From Actinospica sp035552695 (GTDB lineage: Bacteria > Actinomycetota > Actinomycetes > Streptomycetales > Catenulisporaceae): DNA of 64,000 nucleotides. Positions within the stretch are counted from its first letter, which is position 1. The number at the start of each line of letters is the position of its first letter. The notes beneath the pieces were generated by a model that saw only the letters and a list, made by a program, of their open reading frames with translations, was not told where the DNA came from and did no database searches. The stretch covers positions 29,253-93,252 of the forward strand of contig NZ_DASZKT010000043.1 in assembly GCF_035552695.1 (NCBI RefSeq). The letters run 5' to 3'. Shown here one piece after another: positions 48,430 through 58,920 of the stretch. A program made the position numbers and the translations under genes.

Positions 48430-48772
48430 TCGAGTTCCCGTACGGCAGCCCTCTATCCGGGTGCGATCCGGCTTGGTAACGTTTTCCCAGCCGAGGCCGG
48501 AAGACGCCTCCGGTGGTACCGTAAGTCAGCGAATAGTCACGGATTGTGGTGATTCGCCCCGGTGCCGCCGAGAGTGCATCACGGATTCATCTCGACTTCC
48601 CACCGGGAGAGTTGCGTTACGCCTACTTCTGGAGAACTCGTCACAAAACGGTTCAGGGATGGATCTATTCTCACAGGCGTCGGTCAGCCGTGACCGCGTT
48701 CTCTCAGGTTTCCCAACGTCGTGCGAGCGCCCGGGTGGGCGGGGACGTTGGCCCGTCTCAGGAGGCATCAGG
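48430..48772 (+). promoter_or_regulatory. Long leader/promoter region of the nucleoside transporter operon
   Basis: This 343-base stretch holds no credible gene. TCACGGATT is repeated directly at 48537-48545 and 48579-48587, 42 bp apart (four helical turns). Short hairpins (CCGGA-N7-TCCGG near 48498) lie before it. TATTCT near 48664 is a possible -10 box without a good -35. AGGAGG at 48760-48765 is the ribosome site of the BmpA gene. Confidence 0.4.
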
Positions 48773-49852
48773 GTGAAGAAGTCACTCAAGCTCGCGGCCG
48801 CGCTCAGCGTGGTCGGGCTGGCAGCTTCAGCGTGTGGTTCGGCTCCGGTCTCGACCACGTCGACGTCTTCAGCGTCCTCGTTCAGCGCCTGCATGGTGAC
48901 CGACACCGGCGGTATCGACGACCACTCATTCAACGCCGAGTCGTGGGCGGGCATGCAGGACGCGGCCTCCGCCTCCAGCGGCAAGATCGGCGTGTCCTAC
49001 GTGCAGTCCACCACGGAAAACGACTACACGAGCAACATCTCGTCCCTGGTCGGCAAGGGCTGCAAGATGATCGTCACGGTGGGCTTCGCGATGGCCGACG
49101 CCACCACGGCCTCGTCGAAGAAGAACCCCAGTCAGGAGTACGCGATCGTCGACAACGCGTCCTCCGGATCGAAGATCCAGGGTCTGCAGTTCAACACCGC
49201 CCAGGGCGCCTTCCTCGGCGGCTATTTCGCGGCCGGCATGACCAAGACCGGCAAGGTCGCCACCTTCGGCGGCGCCAAGTACCCGACCGTCACCGTGTAC
49301 ATGGACGGCTTCTGGGAGGGCGTGCAGTACTACAACCAGAAGCACGGCACCAGCGTGCAGGTCCTCGGCTGGAGCGAGAAGTCCCAGCAGGGCACCTTCG
49401 ACACCTCGGCCAACCCGTTCGGCGACCAGTCCGGCGGCAAGTCGATCGCCCAGACCTTCCAGAGCCAGGGCGCGGACATCGTCTTCCCGGTGGCCGGCGG
49501 CACCGGCATCGGCGCCCTGCAGGCGGCGCAGGCCAGCGGCGGCAAGATGAACGCGATCTGGGTCGACGACGACGGCTTCTACTCCAACTCGGCGTACGCC
49601 CCGGTCATCATGACCTCGGTGACCAAGGGCATCGCGACCGCGGTGAAGACGTCCGTGACCGACGCCTACAACGGCAAGTTCACCGCCACCTCGTTCATCG
49701 GCACCCTGGCCAACAACGGCACCGGCCTCGCGCCGTACCACGACTTCACCTCGAAGGTGCCGGCGGCGCTGACCAGCGAACTGAGCACCGTGAAGGCCGG
49801 CATCATCAGCGGCACGATCAAGATCACCTCGACCAACCAGCCGACCGCCTGA
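48773..49852 (+). CDS. BmpA/PnrA-type nucleoside-binding lipoprotein
   Basis: A 359-residue solute-binding protein of the BMP family, which in other bacteria delivers purine nucleosides to an ABC importer. The lipoprotein signal is KKSLKLAAALSVVGLAASAC, with the modified Cys near residue 20. ACMVTDTGGIDDHSFNAESW is the family signature, and FAAGMTKTGKVATFGG and VFPVAGGTGIGALQA line the binding cleft. GTG at 48773 has a perfect AGGAGG 7 bases upstream. The ATPase gene follows 133 bases later, and cdd, deoA and add nearby make nucleosides the likely cargo. Confidence 0.92.
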   Translation: MKKSLKLAAALSVVGLAASACGSAPVSTTSTSSASSFSACMVTDTGGIDDHSFNAESWAGMQDAASASSGKIGVSYVQSTTENDYTSNISSLVGKGCKMIVTVGFAMADATTASSKKNPSQEYAIVDNASSGSKIQGLQFNTAQGAFLGGYFAAGMTKTGKVATFGGAKYPTVTVYMDGFWEGVQYYNQKHGTSVQVLGWSEKSQQGTFDTSANPFGDQSGGKSIAQTFQSQGADIVFPVAGGTGIGALQAAQASGGKMNAIWVDDDGFYSNSAYAPVIMTSVTKGIATAVKTSVTDAYNGKFTATSFIGTLANNGTGLAPYHDFTSKVPAALTSELSTVKAGIISGTIKITSTNQPTA

Positions 49853-49985
49853 TCCACGGCCACGGCTCATCTCGCCGGGTGCGCGGCAGGTCTTGCGCAC
49901 CCGGCGGGGGTCTGTTCGAGTGTTGTCCGAAGTGACGTCTGATACGCAGAGACCGATGAAGTTCTACTGAAGACAGGTGGAAGCG

Positions 49986-51602
49986 GTGCGGCTGGAACTA
50001 CGCTCCATCACCAAGCGGTTCGGGTCGCTGGTCGCCAACGACCACATCGACCTGACCGTGGAGCCCGGGGAGATCCACTGCCTCCTCGGCGAGAACGGCG
50101 CGGGCAAGTCCACGCTGATGAACGTGCTCTACGGGCTCTACCAGCCCGAGGAGGGCGAGATCCTGGTCGACGGCGAGGTCAGGAAGATCAGCGGCCCGCG
50201 CGACGCGATCGCGGCCGGGATCGGCATGGTGCACCAGCACTTCATGCTCGTCCCGGTGTTCACGGTCGCGGAAAACGTTATCCTCGGCGACGAGGCGCCG
50301 CTCGGCACCGCCAGGGGCCCGCTCTCCGTGCTCGACCAGCGCAGCGCCCGCAAGAAGGTCAAGGAGGTCTCCGAGCGCTTCGGCCTGCCGGTGGACCCGG
50401 ACGCCGTGATCGAGGAGCTCCCGGTCGGCGTGCAGCAGCGCGTGGAGATCGTCAAGGCCCTGGTGCGCGACGCGCAGACGCTGATCCTGGACGAGCCGAC
50501 CGCCGTGCTCACCCCGCAGGAGATCGAGGACCTGTTCAAGGTCATGGACTCGCTGCGCAAGGCCGGCAAGAGCATCGTGTTCATCACGCACAAGCTCAAG
50601 GAGGTCAAGGCGATCGCCGACCGGATCACCGTGATCCGGCACGGCAAGGTCGTCGGCAGCGCGGACCCCTCGATGAGCGAGTCCGAACTGGCCGCCATGA
50701 TGGTCGGCCGCGCCGTGCAGCTCGTGGTGGACAAGCGGCCCGCCGAACCCGGCGCGGACAGCCTGGTCGTCAGCGGTCTGACGGTGCGCGACGTGCACGG
50801 CAACGCCGCGGTGGACGACGTGTCCTTCACCGTGCGCGGCGGCGAGATCCTCGGCGTCGCGGGCGTGCAGGGCAACGGGCAGTCCGAGTTGGCCGAGGCG
50901 ATCCTCGGGCTGATCCCGACCGAGTCCGGATCGATCCGGCTTGACGACGCGGAGCTGCTCGGCCGCAGCCCCCGGCAGGTGCTCGACGCCGGCGTCGGCT
51001 ACATCCCGGAGGACCGCGGGCACGACGGCGTGGTCGGCGAGTTCACCGTCGCGGAGAACCTCGTGCTCGACCTCTACACGGGCGAGGACTTCGGCAGGCG
51101 GCTGTCCATCGACCTCGGCGCGGTGCAGCGCAACGCCGTCGACCGCATCGCCGAGTTCGACATCCGCCCGACCGACCCGAAGCACCTCGCGGGCCAGCTG
51201 TCCGGCGGCAACCAGCAGAAGGTGGTCGTCGCGCGCGAGCTGTCCCGGCCGCTGCGCCTGCTGGTGGCCTCGCAGCCCACCCGCGGCGTGGACGTCGGCG
51301 CGATGGAGTTCATCCACAAGCGGATCGTCGCCGAGCGCGACCTCGGACGCCCGGTCGTGGTGGTCTCGACCGAGCTCGACGAGGTGCTCGCGCTGGCCGA
51401 CAAGGTCGCGGTGATGTACCGCGGCAAGATCGTGGACACCGTCACCCCGGACACCCCGCGCGAGCGGATCGGCCTGCTGATGGCCGGAATCACCGGGGAC
51501 GGACAGACCCAGCAGGAGGACCAGGCCGTGGCCGACGCGGTGCCGGAACCGGCGGCCCCTGCCGTCGAGGAGCCCCAGATGAACATCGGGGAGGATTCGT
51601 GA
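49986..51602 (+). CDS. Nucleoside ABC transporter, double ATPase subunit
   Basis: A 538-residue protein with two fused ABC domains of the sugar/nucleoside (RbsA/NupA) type. Domain 1 has Walker A LLGENGAGKSTLMN, Q-loop VHQHFMLV, signature LPVGVQQRVEIVKAL and Walker B LILDEPTAVL. Domain 2 is degenerate: GVQGNGQSELAEAI lacks the Lys, while the signature LSGGNQQKVVVAREL is intact and Walker B reads LLVASQPTRGVD. One active site is usual in this family. GTG 49986 has AGGTGGA upstream; GTG 49977 would add three residues. The stop overlaps permease 1 by 4 bp. Confidence 0.92.
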   Translation: MRLELRSITKRFGSLVANDHIDLTVEPGEIHCLLGENGAGKSTLMNVLYGLYQPEEGEILVDGEVRKISGPRDAIAAGIGMVHQHFMLVPVFTVAENVILGDEAPLGTARGPLSVLDQRSARKKVKEVSERFGLPVDPDAVIEELPVGVQQRVEIVKALVRDAQTLILDEPTAVLTPQEIEDLFKVMDSLRKAGKSIVFITHKLKEVKAIADRITVIRHGKVVGSADPSMSESELAAMMVGRAVQLVVDKRPAEPGADSLVVSGLTVRDVHGNAAVDDVSFTVRGGEILGVAGVQGNGQSELAEAILGLIPTESGSIRLDDAELLGRSPRQVLDAGVGYIPEDRGHDGVVGEFTVAENLVLDLYTGEDFGRRLSIDLGAVQRNAVDRIAEFDIRPTDPKHLAGQLSGGNQQKVVVARELSRPLRLLVASQPTRGVDVGAMEFIHKRIVAERDLGRPVVVVSTELDEVLALADKVAVMYRGKIVDTVTPDTPRERIGLLMAGITGDGQTQQEDQAVADAVPEPAAPAVEEPQMNIGEDS

Positions 51603-52882
51603 GCACGCAGACGCCGCAAACGCCCCAGACGCCGCAGCCCCGGGCCGCCGAGCCGCAGGGCGACCAGCAGGAGTCCTCCCACCTCGGCCGGGTCGTGCGC
51701 GACCTGTTCACCGCCGAGAGCACGCCGCTGGTGACGGTCCTCGCGATCGTGCTGGCCCTGCTGGTCGGCGCGATCCTGATCATCGTCTCCGACCCGGCCG
51801 CCATGCGCGAGCTCGGCTACTTCTTCTCCCGGCCGTCCGACTTCCTCAAGTCGGCCTGGCACGACGTGGCGCACGGCTACTCGGACCTGTTCAAGGGCTC
51901 GATCTTCAACCCGGCCACCGTCCGGGGCACGCCCTCGCAGTTCTTCGGCCCGATCACCAACACGCTCGAGGACGCCACGCCGCTGATCTTCGGCGGCCTG
52001 GCCGTGACCGTGGCCTTCCGCGGCGGCATGTTCAACATCGGCGGCCAGGGCATGACGATCGGCGGCGCGATCCTGACCACGTACGTCGCCTTCCAGTGGA
52101 CCGGTATCCCCGGCGCGCTGCAGCTCGTGGTCGCGGTCCTCGCGGGCATCCTCGGCGGCGTGATCCTCGGCGGCTTCGTCGGCTGGCTCAAGGCCAAGCG
52201 CGGCGCGCACGAGGTGGTCGTGACGATCATGCTCAACTACATCCTGCTGTTCTTCCTGACGAACTATCTGCTGACCACGACGGCGTTCCACGACCCGACC
52301 AAGGCCGGCCAGTCCATCTCGAAGCCGGCCGCGACCAAGGCGATCCTGCCGCACCTGTTCGGCCCCTCGCTGAACACCGACATCGGCCTGGTTCTGGCGC
52401 TGGCGGCCACCGTCGCGGCGGGCTGGTTCTTCAACCGCTCCAAGCTGGGCTTCGAGATCCGCGCCGTCGGCCTGAACCCGTCCGCCGCGCGCACCAACGG
52501 AATCAGCGTGGGCCGGGCGCAGATCTGGGCGATGGTCATCTCCGGCGGCCTGATGGGCATGATCGGCGTGATGCAGGTGCTCGGCCTGAACAACCCGAAC
52601 AACAACTCGCTGAGCCCGAACATCGACGCGGGCCTCGGCTTCAACGCGATCACCGTCGCGCTGCTCGGCCGCACCAAGCCCTGGGGCGTGGTCTGGGCCG
52701 CGCTGCTGTACGGCGCGTTCCAGGCGGGTGCCTCCGTCATGCAGGCGAACGACGGGATCTCGACCGACATCATCAGCGTCATCGAGGCCCTGATCGTCAT
52801 CTTCGTCTCCGCCCCGCAGCTGATCAAGGAGATCTTCCGGCTCCGCTCGCGCGGTGCCGCCGTCCCGGGAGCCGCCTCGTGA
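51599..52882 (+). CDS. Nucleoside ABC transporter permease 1
   Basis: A 427-residue BPD_transp_2-family permease. A Gln/Pro/Thr-rich N-terminus of about 45 residues precedes 8-10 helices. Typical segments are GLAVTVAFRGGMFNIGGQGM, VVVTIMLNYILLFFLTNYLL and IGLNPSAARTNGI-like VGLNPSAARTNGISVGRAQI. It is the NupB/YufP-type partner of the ATPase. It starts at GTG 51599 within the ATPase stop and overlaps permease 2 in the same way. Confidence 0.9.
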   Translation: MSTQTPQTPQTPQPRAAEPQGDQQESSHLGRVVRDLFTAESTPLVTVLAIVLALLVGAILIIVSDPAAMRELGYFFSRPSDFLKSAWHDVAHGYSDLFKGSIFNPATVRGTPSQFFGPITNTLEDATPLIFGGLAVTVAFRGGMFNIGGQGMTIGGAILTTYVAFQWTGIPGALQLVVAVLAGILGGVILGGFVGWLKAKRGAHEVVVTIMLNYILLFFLTNYLLTTTAFHDPTKAGQSISKPAATKAILPHLFGPSLNTDIGLVLALAATVAAGWFFNRSKLGFEIRAVGLNPSAARTNGISVGRAQIWAMVISGGLMGMIGVMQVLGLNNPNNNSLSPNIDAGLGFNAITVALLGRTKPWGVVWAALLYGAFQAGASVMQANDGISTDIISVIEALIVIFVSAPQLIKEIFRLRSRGAAVPGAAS

Positions 52883-54159
52883 CCACCGCCACCGTTACCC
52901 CGCACGCCGAGATCGCCGCCGCCGCAGGGGACCGGTCGAAGCTCGTCGGCGGCCTCGCGCAGGCCGTGGTCGGCGCCTTCGGCCTGTGGGCCTTCGGCCT
53001 CGGGTCGCGCACCTCCTCGGGCGCCGACACCATCTTCGGGTTCTCCCTCAACCACGGCCAGAGCACCGTCTCCGTGCCGGCGCAGGCCACCGCGCTGACG
53101 CTGAGCGCGATCGCGCTGCTGTGCGGCCTGGTGCGCGCCTTCCGCCCGATCGGCAAGGTCGTCCAGCGCTGGCTGTCCGTCGTCTACATCGTGTGCATGG
53201 TCCTGGCGTTCCTGGTCTGGGCCGCCTCCGGCTCCTCGATCGGCCTGAACGTGCCGAGCATCCTCGAGCAGACCGCGCTCGCCAGCGTGCCGCTCGTGCT
53301 CGGCTCGATGAGCGCGCTGGTCGCCGAGCGCTCCGGTGTGGTCAACATCGCCGTCGAGGGCCAGTTCCTGTCCGGCGCCTTCACCGCGGCGCTGACCGCC
53401 TCGATGACCGGCTCGGTCTGGGTGGGTCTGATCGCCGGGATGGCGGCGGGTGCCGCGATGAGCTCGCTGCTGGCGCTGTTCGCCAACCGCTACCTGATCG
53501 AGCAGGTCGTGCTCGGCGTCGTCATCAACGTGCTGGCATCCGGCCTGACCGGATTCTTCTACGACCGGCTGATGGCGCTCAACGGCGCGGAGTACAACAC
53601 CCCGCCCATCTTCGGCGCGCTGCGCATCCCCGGCCTCGCCTCGATCGGCGTGATCGGCCCGCTGTTCGACCAGAACATCGTGTTCTACGCGGCGTACGTG
53701 CTCGTCCCGCTGCTGTGGTTCATGCTCTACCGCACCCGCTGGGGCCTGCGTACCCGCGCGGTCGGCGAGCACCCGCTGGCGGCGGACACCGTGGGTATCA
53801 AGGTGCTGGGGCTGCGCTACCGCAACATGCTGTTCTCCGGCCTGCTCTCCGGCCTCGGCGGTGTCTGGCTGACCATCGGCAACACCGGCCAGTTCGGCAA
53901 GGACATGTCCACCGGCCGCGGTTACATCGCCATCGCCGCGTTGATCGTCGGCCGCTGGTCGCCGGTGGGCGCGTTCGCGGCGGCGGTCATGTTCGGGTTC
54001 GCCTTGGTGATCAACACCGCGCTCTCGCCGCTCGGCACGCCGATCCCCTCCGCGTTCCTGCAGATGGCCCCGTACCTGGTGACGATCTTCGTGGTCGCGG
54101 TACTCGGCGGCAAGGTTCGTCCGCCGGCTGCCGAGAACAAGCCGTTCAAGAAGGGCTGA
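52879..54159 (+). CDS. Nucleoside ABC transporter permease 2
   Basis: A 426-residue second permease (NupC/YufQ-type). It has about 10 helices, with the family segments ALVAERSGVVNIAVEGQFLS, VVLGVVINVLASGLTGFFYD, RTRAVGEHPLAADTVGIKVL and STGRGYIAIAALIVGRWSPV. Extra N-terminal helices (residues 25-115) precede the core. GTG at 52879 overlaps the previous stop. The cdd gene follows 5 bases after its stop. Confidence 0.9.
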   Translation: MTTATVTPHAEIAAAAGDRSKLVGGLAQAVVGAFGLWAFGLGSRTSSGADTIFGFSLNHGQSTVSVPAQATALTLSAIALLCGLVRAFRPIGKVVQRWLSVVYIVCMVLAFLVWAASGSSIGLNVPSILEQTALASVPLVLGSMSALVAERSGVVNIAVEGQFLSGAFTAALTASMTGSVWVGLIAGMAAGAAMSSLLALFANRYLIEQVVLGVVINVLASGLTGFFYDRLMALNGAEYNTPPIFGALRIPGLASIGVIGPLFDQNIVFYAAYVLVPLLWFMLYRTRWGLRTRAVGEHPLAADTVGIKVLGLRYRNMLFSGLLSGLGGVWLTIGNTGQFGKDMSTGRGYIAIAALIVGRWSPVGAFAAAVMFGFALVINTALSPLGTPIPSAFLQMAPYLVTIFVVAVLGGKVRPPAAENKPFKKG

Positions 54160-54164
54160 GTCCA

Positions 54165-54554
54165 GTGACGGACATCGACTGGCCCACGCTGCGCGACGTG
54201 GCTCGCGACGCGATGGCGCACTCGTACTCGCCGTACTCGAAATTCCCGGTGGGTGCGGCGGCGCTGGTGGACGACGGCCGGGTGGTGTCCGGCTGCAACG
54301 TGGAGAACGCGTCGTACGGGGTCACCCTGTGCGCCGAGTGCTCGCTCGTCTCGCAGCTGGCCATGACCGGCGGCGGCCGACTCGTCGCCTTCGCCTGCGT
54401 GGACGGCGAGGGCGACTGCCTGATGCCGTGCGGGCGCTGCCGTCAGCTGCTCTACGAATTCGGCGGGGACGAACTGCTGGTGGATACGCCGCTGGGCGTC
54501 CAGCCGATGACCGCCGTGCTCCCGCAGGCGTTCGGCCCGCAGCACCTCCAGTAG
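54165..54554 (+). CDS. cdd: Cytidine deaminase
   Basis: Cdd converts cytidine and deoxycytidine to uridine and deoxyuridine. The 129-residue protein is the short tetrameric type. Zinc ligands are Cys in TLCAECSLV, with the catalytic Glu in the same motif, and two Cys in MPCGRCRQLL. SKFPVGAAALVDDGRV and GCNVENASYG form the substrate pocket. The start is GTG 54165 (VTDIDWPTL), 5 bases after permease 2, so imported nucleosides meet the enzyme of the same operon. Confidence 0.94.
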   Translation: MTDIDWPTLRDVARDAMAHSYSPYSKFPVGAAALVDDGRVVSGCNVENASYGVTLCAECSLVSQLAMTGGGRLVAFACVDGEGDCLMPCGRCRQLLYEFGGDELLVDTPLGVQPMTAVLPQAFGPQHLQ

Positions 54555-54564
54555 AGAGATCATC

Positions 54565-55842
<1,278 letters not shown>

Positions 55843-55858
55843 CAAGTACTATCGGGGC

Positions 55859-57574
55859 ATGGCGTTGGCGTTTACCGAGGACGAGCTGCTGCAGGCGGCC
55901 GGGCCGAGGAGTTTCGAACGGGGACTTGACTACGTCGAGGCGGTCGAGGAGCTCGAGTTCGAGGGCGCGGAGATCAACGCCATCGTCACCGGCACCTACG
56001 AGTACGACGTCACCATCTGGCGTGAGCGGGCGAAGCTCGAGGGGCAGTGCTCGTGCCCGTGGAGCCAGGAGGGGAACTTCTGCAAGCACTGCGTCGCCGT
56101 CGGGTTGGCGGCGATCGCCGCGCTTGCCGCGCTCGACTCCGATCACGCGGAATCCGGCGAGGCCGGAGAAGCCGGGCTCGGCGCGCACACCCCGACCCCC
56201 GTCCGCTCCGACCTGGAGTCCTGGGTCGACGCGCTCAACGTCGAAGAGCTGCGCGCGGAACTGCGCGCGCTGATCCGTAGCGATCGTGGGCTGCGACGCC
56301 GCTTCGAACTGCGTGCCGCGCAGGCCAGCCAGGACGTCGACCAGGTCCGCAAGCTCGCGAGGCAACTGCTCGGGCGCGGCGGGCTCCGCGAGCCTCTCGA
56401 GTACGAGGACGCCTTCGACTACGCCAGGAGCGTGCGCGAGGTCGCCGAGGCGATCAGCATCCTGCTCGACAAGGGACACGCCGTCGAGGCCGTCGACATA
56501 GTCCGCGAGGCGCTGAGCGACACCCGCGCGGCCATCGAGGACGCCGAGAACTCCGACTCCGACGGCACCATCGCGCACGCCATGTTCCTGCTGCTGCCGC
56601 TGCACCTGCGCGCCTGCCGCGCGACCGATCCGGACCCGATCGAACTCGCCAGGCATCTCGCCGAGCACAATCTCGCCGTGCCGTACGAGTTCGAGTTCGC
56701 CTACGAAGTCAACGACTACGCCGACCTGCTCGGCGAGGCGGGCGTCGGGCTCGTCTGCGACGCGTACCGCGCGGCCTACGGGCACAACCCCAAGGGCTGG
56801 CGAGAGAAACAGCTCATGGAGCAGCTGGTCCGGGGGAGCGGCGACCTGGACGCGCTCGTCGAATTCCTCTCCAGGGACCTCGACTCGCGCGGCTACCAAC
56901 ACCTCCGCATCGCCCAGGAGCTCGAGGCCGCGGACCGCACCGACGAGGCCCTGCGCTGGGCCGAAGCAGGCCTGCGCGACGCCACCGGCTTCATCGGCAC
57001 CGACCTCGTCGAGTTCGTCGCGCTCAGATACGGACAAGCCGGCCGGATGGACGACCTGCTCGCCCTGCGCCGCAACAGATTCCGCGCCGAGATGACCGTC
57101 TCTCACTACGAACTCCTGCGCGAAACCGCCGAACGCTGCGCCGCCTGGCCCCACGAGCGCGACCGCGCCATGGCCCTCCTGCACGACGACCTCGCGAAGC
57201 AGGGCCCGAAGGCCCAACTCGGCATGGGCCCGGTCCTGATCGACATCCTCGTCCTCGAAGGCGACTACGACGCCGCCTGGGAGCTCTCCCGCAAGGCCGG
57301 CAGCGAACCCCAACGCCTCAAGCTCGCCGCCCTCATCCGCGCCGACCGCCCCGAAGAGGCCCTGGACGTCTACGACCAAGCCCTCGCCCCCCTGCGTCCG
57401 CAGACCGGCGAGGACGCCTACCGCCGCGAAGTCGAACTCCTCCAGGCCATCCGCGCCTGCCACACCCGCATGGGCACCGAGCCCGCCTTCGCCGCGTACC
57501 TCGCGGCCTTCCGCAAGGAGCAGCGCCGCAAGCGGAACCTGATGCGCCTGATGGATTCGGTGGGCTTGGCGTAG
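55859..57574 (+). CDS. SWIM zinc-finger domain protein
   Basis: A 571-residue protein. The SWIM finger is at about residues 60-80: Cys-x-Cys in EGQCSCPWSQEG, then Cys-x-His in FCKHCVAVGL. The remaining ~450 residues are helical, resembling a TPR-type scaffold, and acidic. SWIM domains bind DNA or proteins in chromatin remodellers, transposases and plant regulators; many actinomycete proteins of this type are uncharacterised. A possible -10 box TACTAT (55847-55852) lies 6 bases before ATG 55859, so the mRNA may be leaderless. A longer frame from 55826 overlaps the deoA stop and is less likely. Confidence 0.82.
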   Translation: MALAFTEDELLQAAGPRSFERGLDYVEAVEELEFEGAEINAIVTGTYEYDVTIWRERAKLEGQCSCPWSQEGNFCKHCVAVGLAAIAALAALDSDHAESGEAGEAGLGAHTPTPVRSDLESWVDALNVEELRAELRALIRSDRGLRRRFELRAAQASQDVDQVRKLARQLLGRGGLREPLEYEDAFDYARSVREVAEAISILLDKGHAVEAVDIVREALSDTRAAIEDAENSDSDGTIAHAMFLLLPLHLRACRATDPDPIELARHLAEHNLAVPYEFEFAYEVNDYADLLGEAGVGLVCDAYRAAYGHNPKGWREKQLMEQLVRGSGDLDALVEFLSRDLDSRGYQHLRIAQELEAADRTDEALRWAEAGLRDATGFIGTDLVEFVALRYGQAGRMDDLLALRRNRFRAEMTVSHYELLRETAERCAAWPHERDRAMALLHDDLAKQGPKAQLGMGPVLIDILVLEGDYDAAWELSRKAGSEPQRLKLAALIRADRPEEALDVYDQALAPLRPQTGEDAYRREVELLQAIRACHTRMGTEPAFAAYLAAFRKEQRRKRNLMRLMDSVGLA

Positions 57575-57627
57575 CGAGAACCGCGCGCCGGTCGGCTGCG
57601 CCGCCGGGGCGACCGAACCGGGCGAAC

Positions 57628-57656
57628 GGCGGCCCAGCCGGTTGGGCTGGGCCGCC
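57628..57656. terminator. Bidirectional terminator between the SWIM gene and add
   Basis: A 12-bp perfect stem (GGCGGCCCAGCC with GGCTGGGCCGCC) encloses a 5-base loop. It lies between two converging genes. Confidence 0.8.
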
Positions 57657-57668
57657 GCCGACGACGCT

Positions 57669-58784
57669 TCAGTCCCGCAGATCCTGGAACTTGTCGATGA
57701 TCAGGTCGGACAGTTCGTCGCGGCGGTCCTGGGTGAGGAAGCCGGCCTCGATGCCGTTGAGGGCGACGAGTTCGAGGTCCGAGAGGTCCCAGTTGAAGGC
57801 CTCGATGAGGAGGCCGAGTTCGCGGGAGGTGGAGGTGCCGCTCATCAGGCGGTTGTCGCAGCTGATGGTGATGGTGAAGCCGAGCTCGTAGAGCTTCTGG
57901 ACCGGGTGCTCGGCGATCTTGCCGGCGATGCCGGTCTGCAGGTTCGAGGAGGGGCAGACCTCGAGGGCGATGCGGGTGTCGCGGACGAAGGAGGCGAGCC
58001 GGCCGAGGTGGTGCTCGCCGTCCTCGGTGAACTCGATGTCCTCGATGATGCGCACGCCGTGGCCGAGGCGCTGGGTGCCCAGCTGCACGGCCTTGGCGAT
58101 CGACGTGGGGCCGTCGGCCTCGCCGGCGTGGATGGTGAAGCGGAGGAACTGCTCGCGCAGGTAGGCGAAGGCGTCGGCGTGCAGGTCGGGGCCGAAGCCG
58201 AGCTCGGGGCCCGCGATGTCGAAGCCGGCGACGCCCGAGTCGCGGTGCCGGACGGCGAGTTCGGCGATCTTCAGGCTGTGGCCCGGCTCGGTGTTCTGCC
58301 GCATCGCGGTGACGAGGGTGCCGACCTGGATCGGGTTGCCGGCGGCGACGGCGCGGTCCTCGCCCTCGCGGCAGCCCTCGTTCACGGCCACGACGACCTC
58401 GTCCAGCGTCAGGCCGGCACGCAGGTGCTGCTCCGGCGCGTACCGCAGCTCCGCGTAGAGCACGCCGTCGGCCGCGAGGTCCTCGACCGCTTCCGCGGCG
58501 ACCCGGCGCAGCGCGTGAGCGCTCTGCATCACGGCCACGGTGTGGTCGAAGGTCTCCAGGTAGCGCTCCAGCGAGCCGGAGTCGGCGGCGTCGCGGAACC
58601 AGGTGCCGAGCTCGGCGGCGTCGGTCGTCGGCAGATCGGTGTACCCGGCGGCGTGGGCCAGTTCGATCACCGTGGCCGGGCGCAGTCCGCCGTCGAGGTG
58701 GTCGTGCAGTGCCACCTTGGGGACCCGCCGGAGCACGTCCTCGGTCAGTGCGATGGGGGCAGGAGGGACAATCTCGTCGGTCAT
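57669..58784 (-). CDS. add: Adenosine deaminase
   Basis: Add converts adenosine and deoxyadenosine to inosine and deoxyinosine. The 371-residue protein has the zinc ligands HDHLDGGLRP and FTIHAGEADGP, the conserved RLGHGVRII, and the Asp ligand in SCDNRLMSGT, where most relatives have S-x-D-x-P. Although on the opposite strand, it completes the local nucleoside-salvage set with cdd and deoA. ATG at 58784; the 136 bases upstream (58785-58920) hold its promoter and nothing else recognisable. Confidence 0.94.
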   Translation of the reverse strand: MTDEIVPPAPIALTEDVLRRVPKVALHDHLDGGLRPATVIELAHAAGYTDLPTTDAAELGTWFRDAADSGSLERYLETFDHTVAVMQSAHALRRVAAEAVEDLAADGVLYAELRYAPEQHLRAGLTLDEVVVAVNEGCREGEDRAVAAGNPIQVGTLVTAMRQNTEPGHSLKIAELAVRHRDSGVAGFDIAGPELGFGPDLHADAFAYLREQFLRFTIHAGEADGPTSIAKAVQLGTQRLGHGVRIIEDIEFTEDGEHHLGRLASFVRDTRIALEVCPSSNLQTGIAGKIAEHPVQKLYELGFTITISCDNRLMSGTSTSRELGLLIEAFNWDLSDLELVALNGIEAGFLTQDRRDELSDLIIDKFQDLRD

Positions 58785-58920
58785 TGCGCCAGACTACGGG
58801 AATCGACCGGCCGACAAGGCCGATGGACCCGGGTCGCCGGATCCCGCCGAGGCACCCCTCCAGCGCGACGTTTCGCGGCGCCGCACGCCGCTTCAGGTCG
58901 CCGCACGCCGCCTCGCGCGC

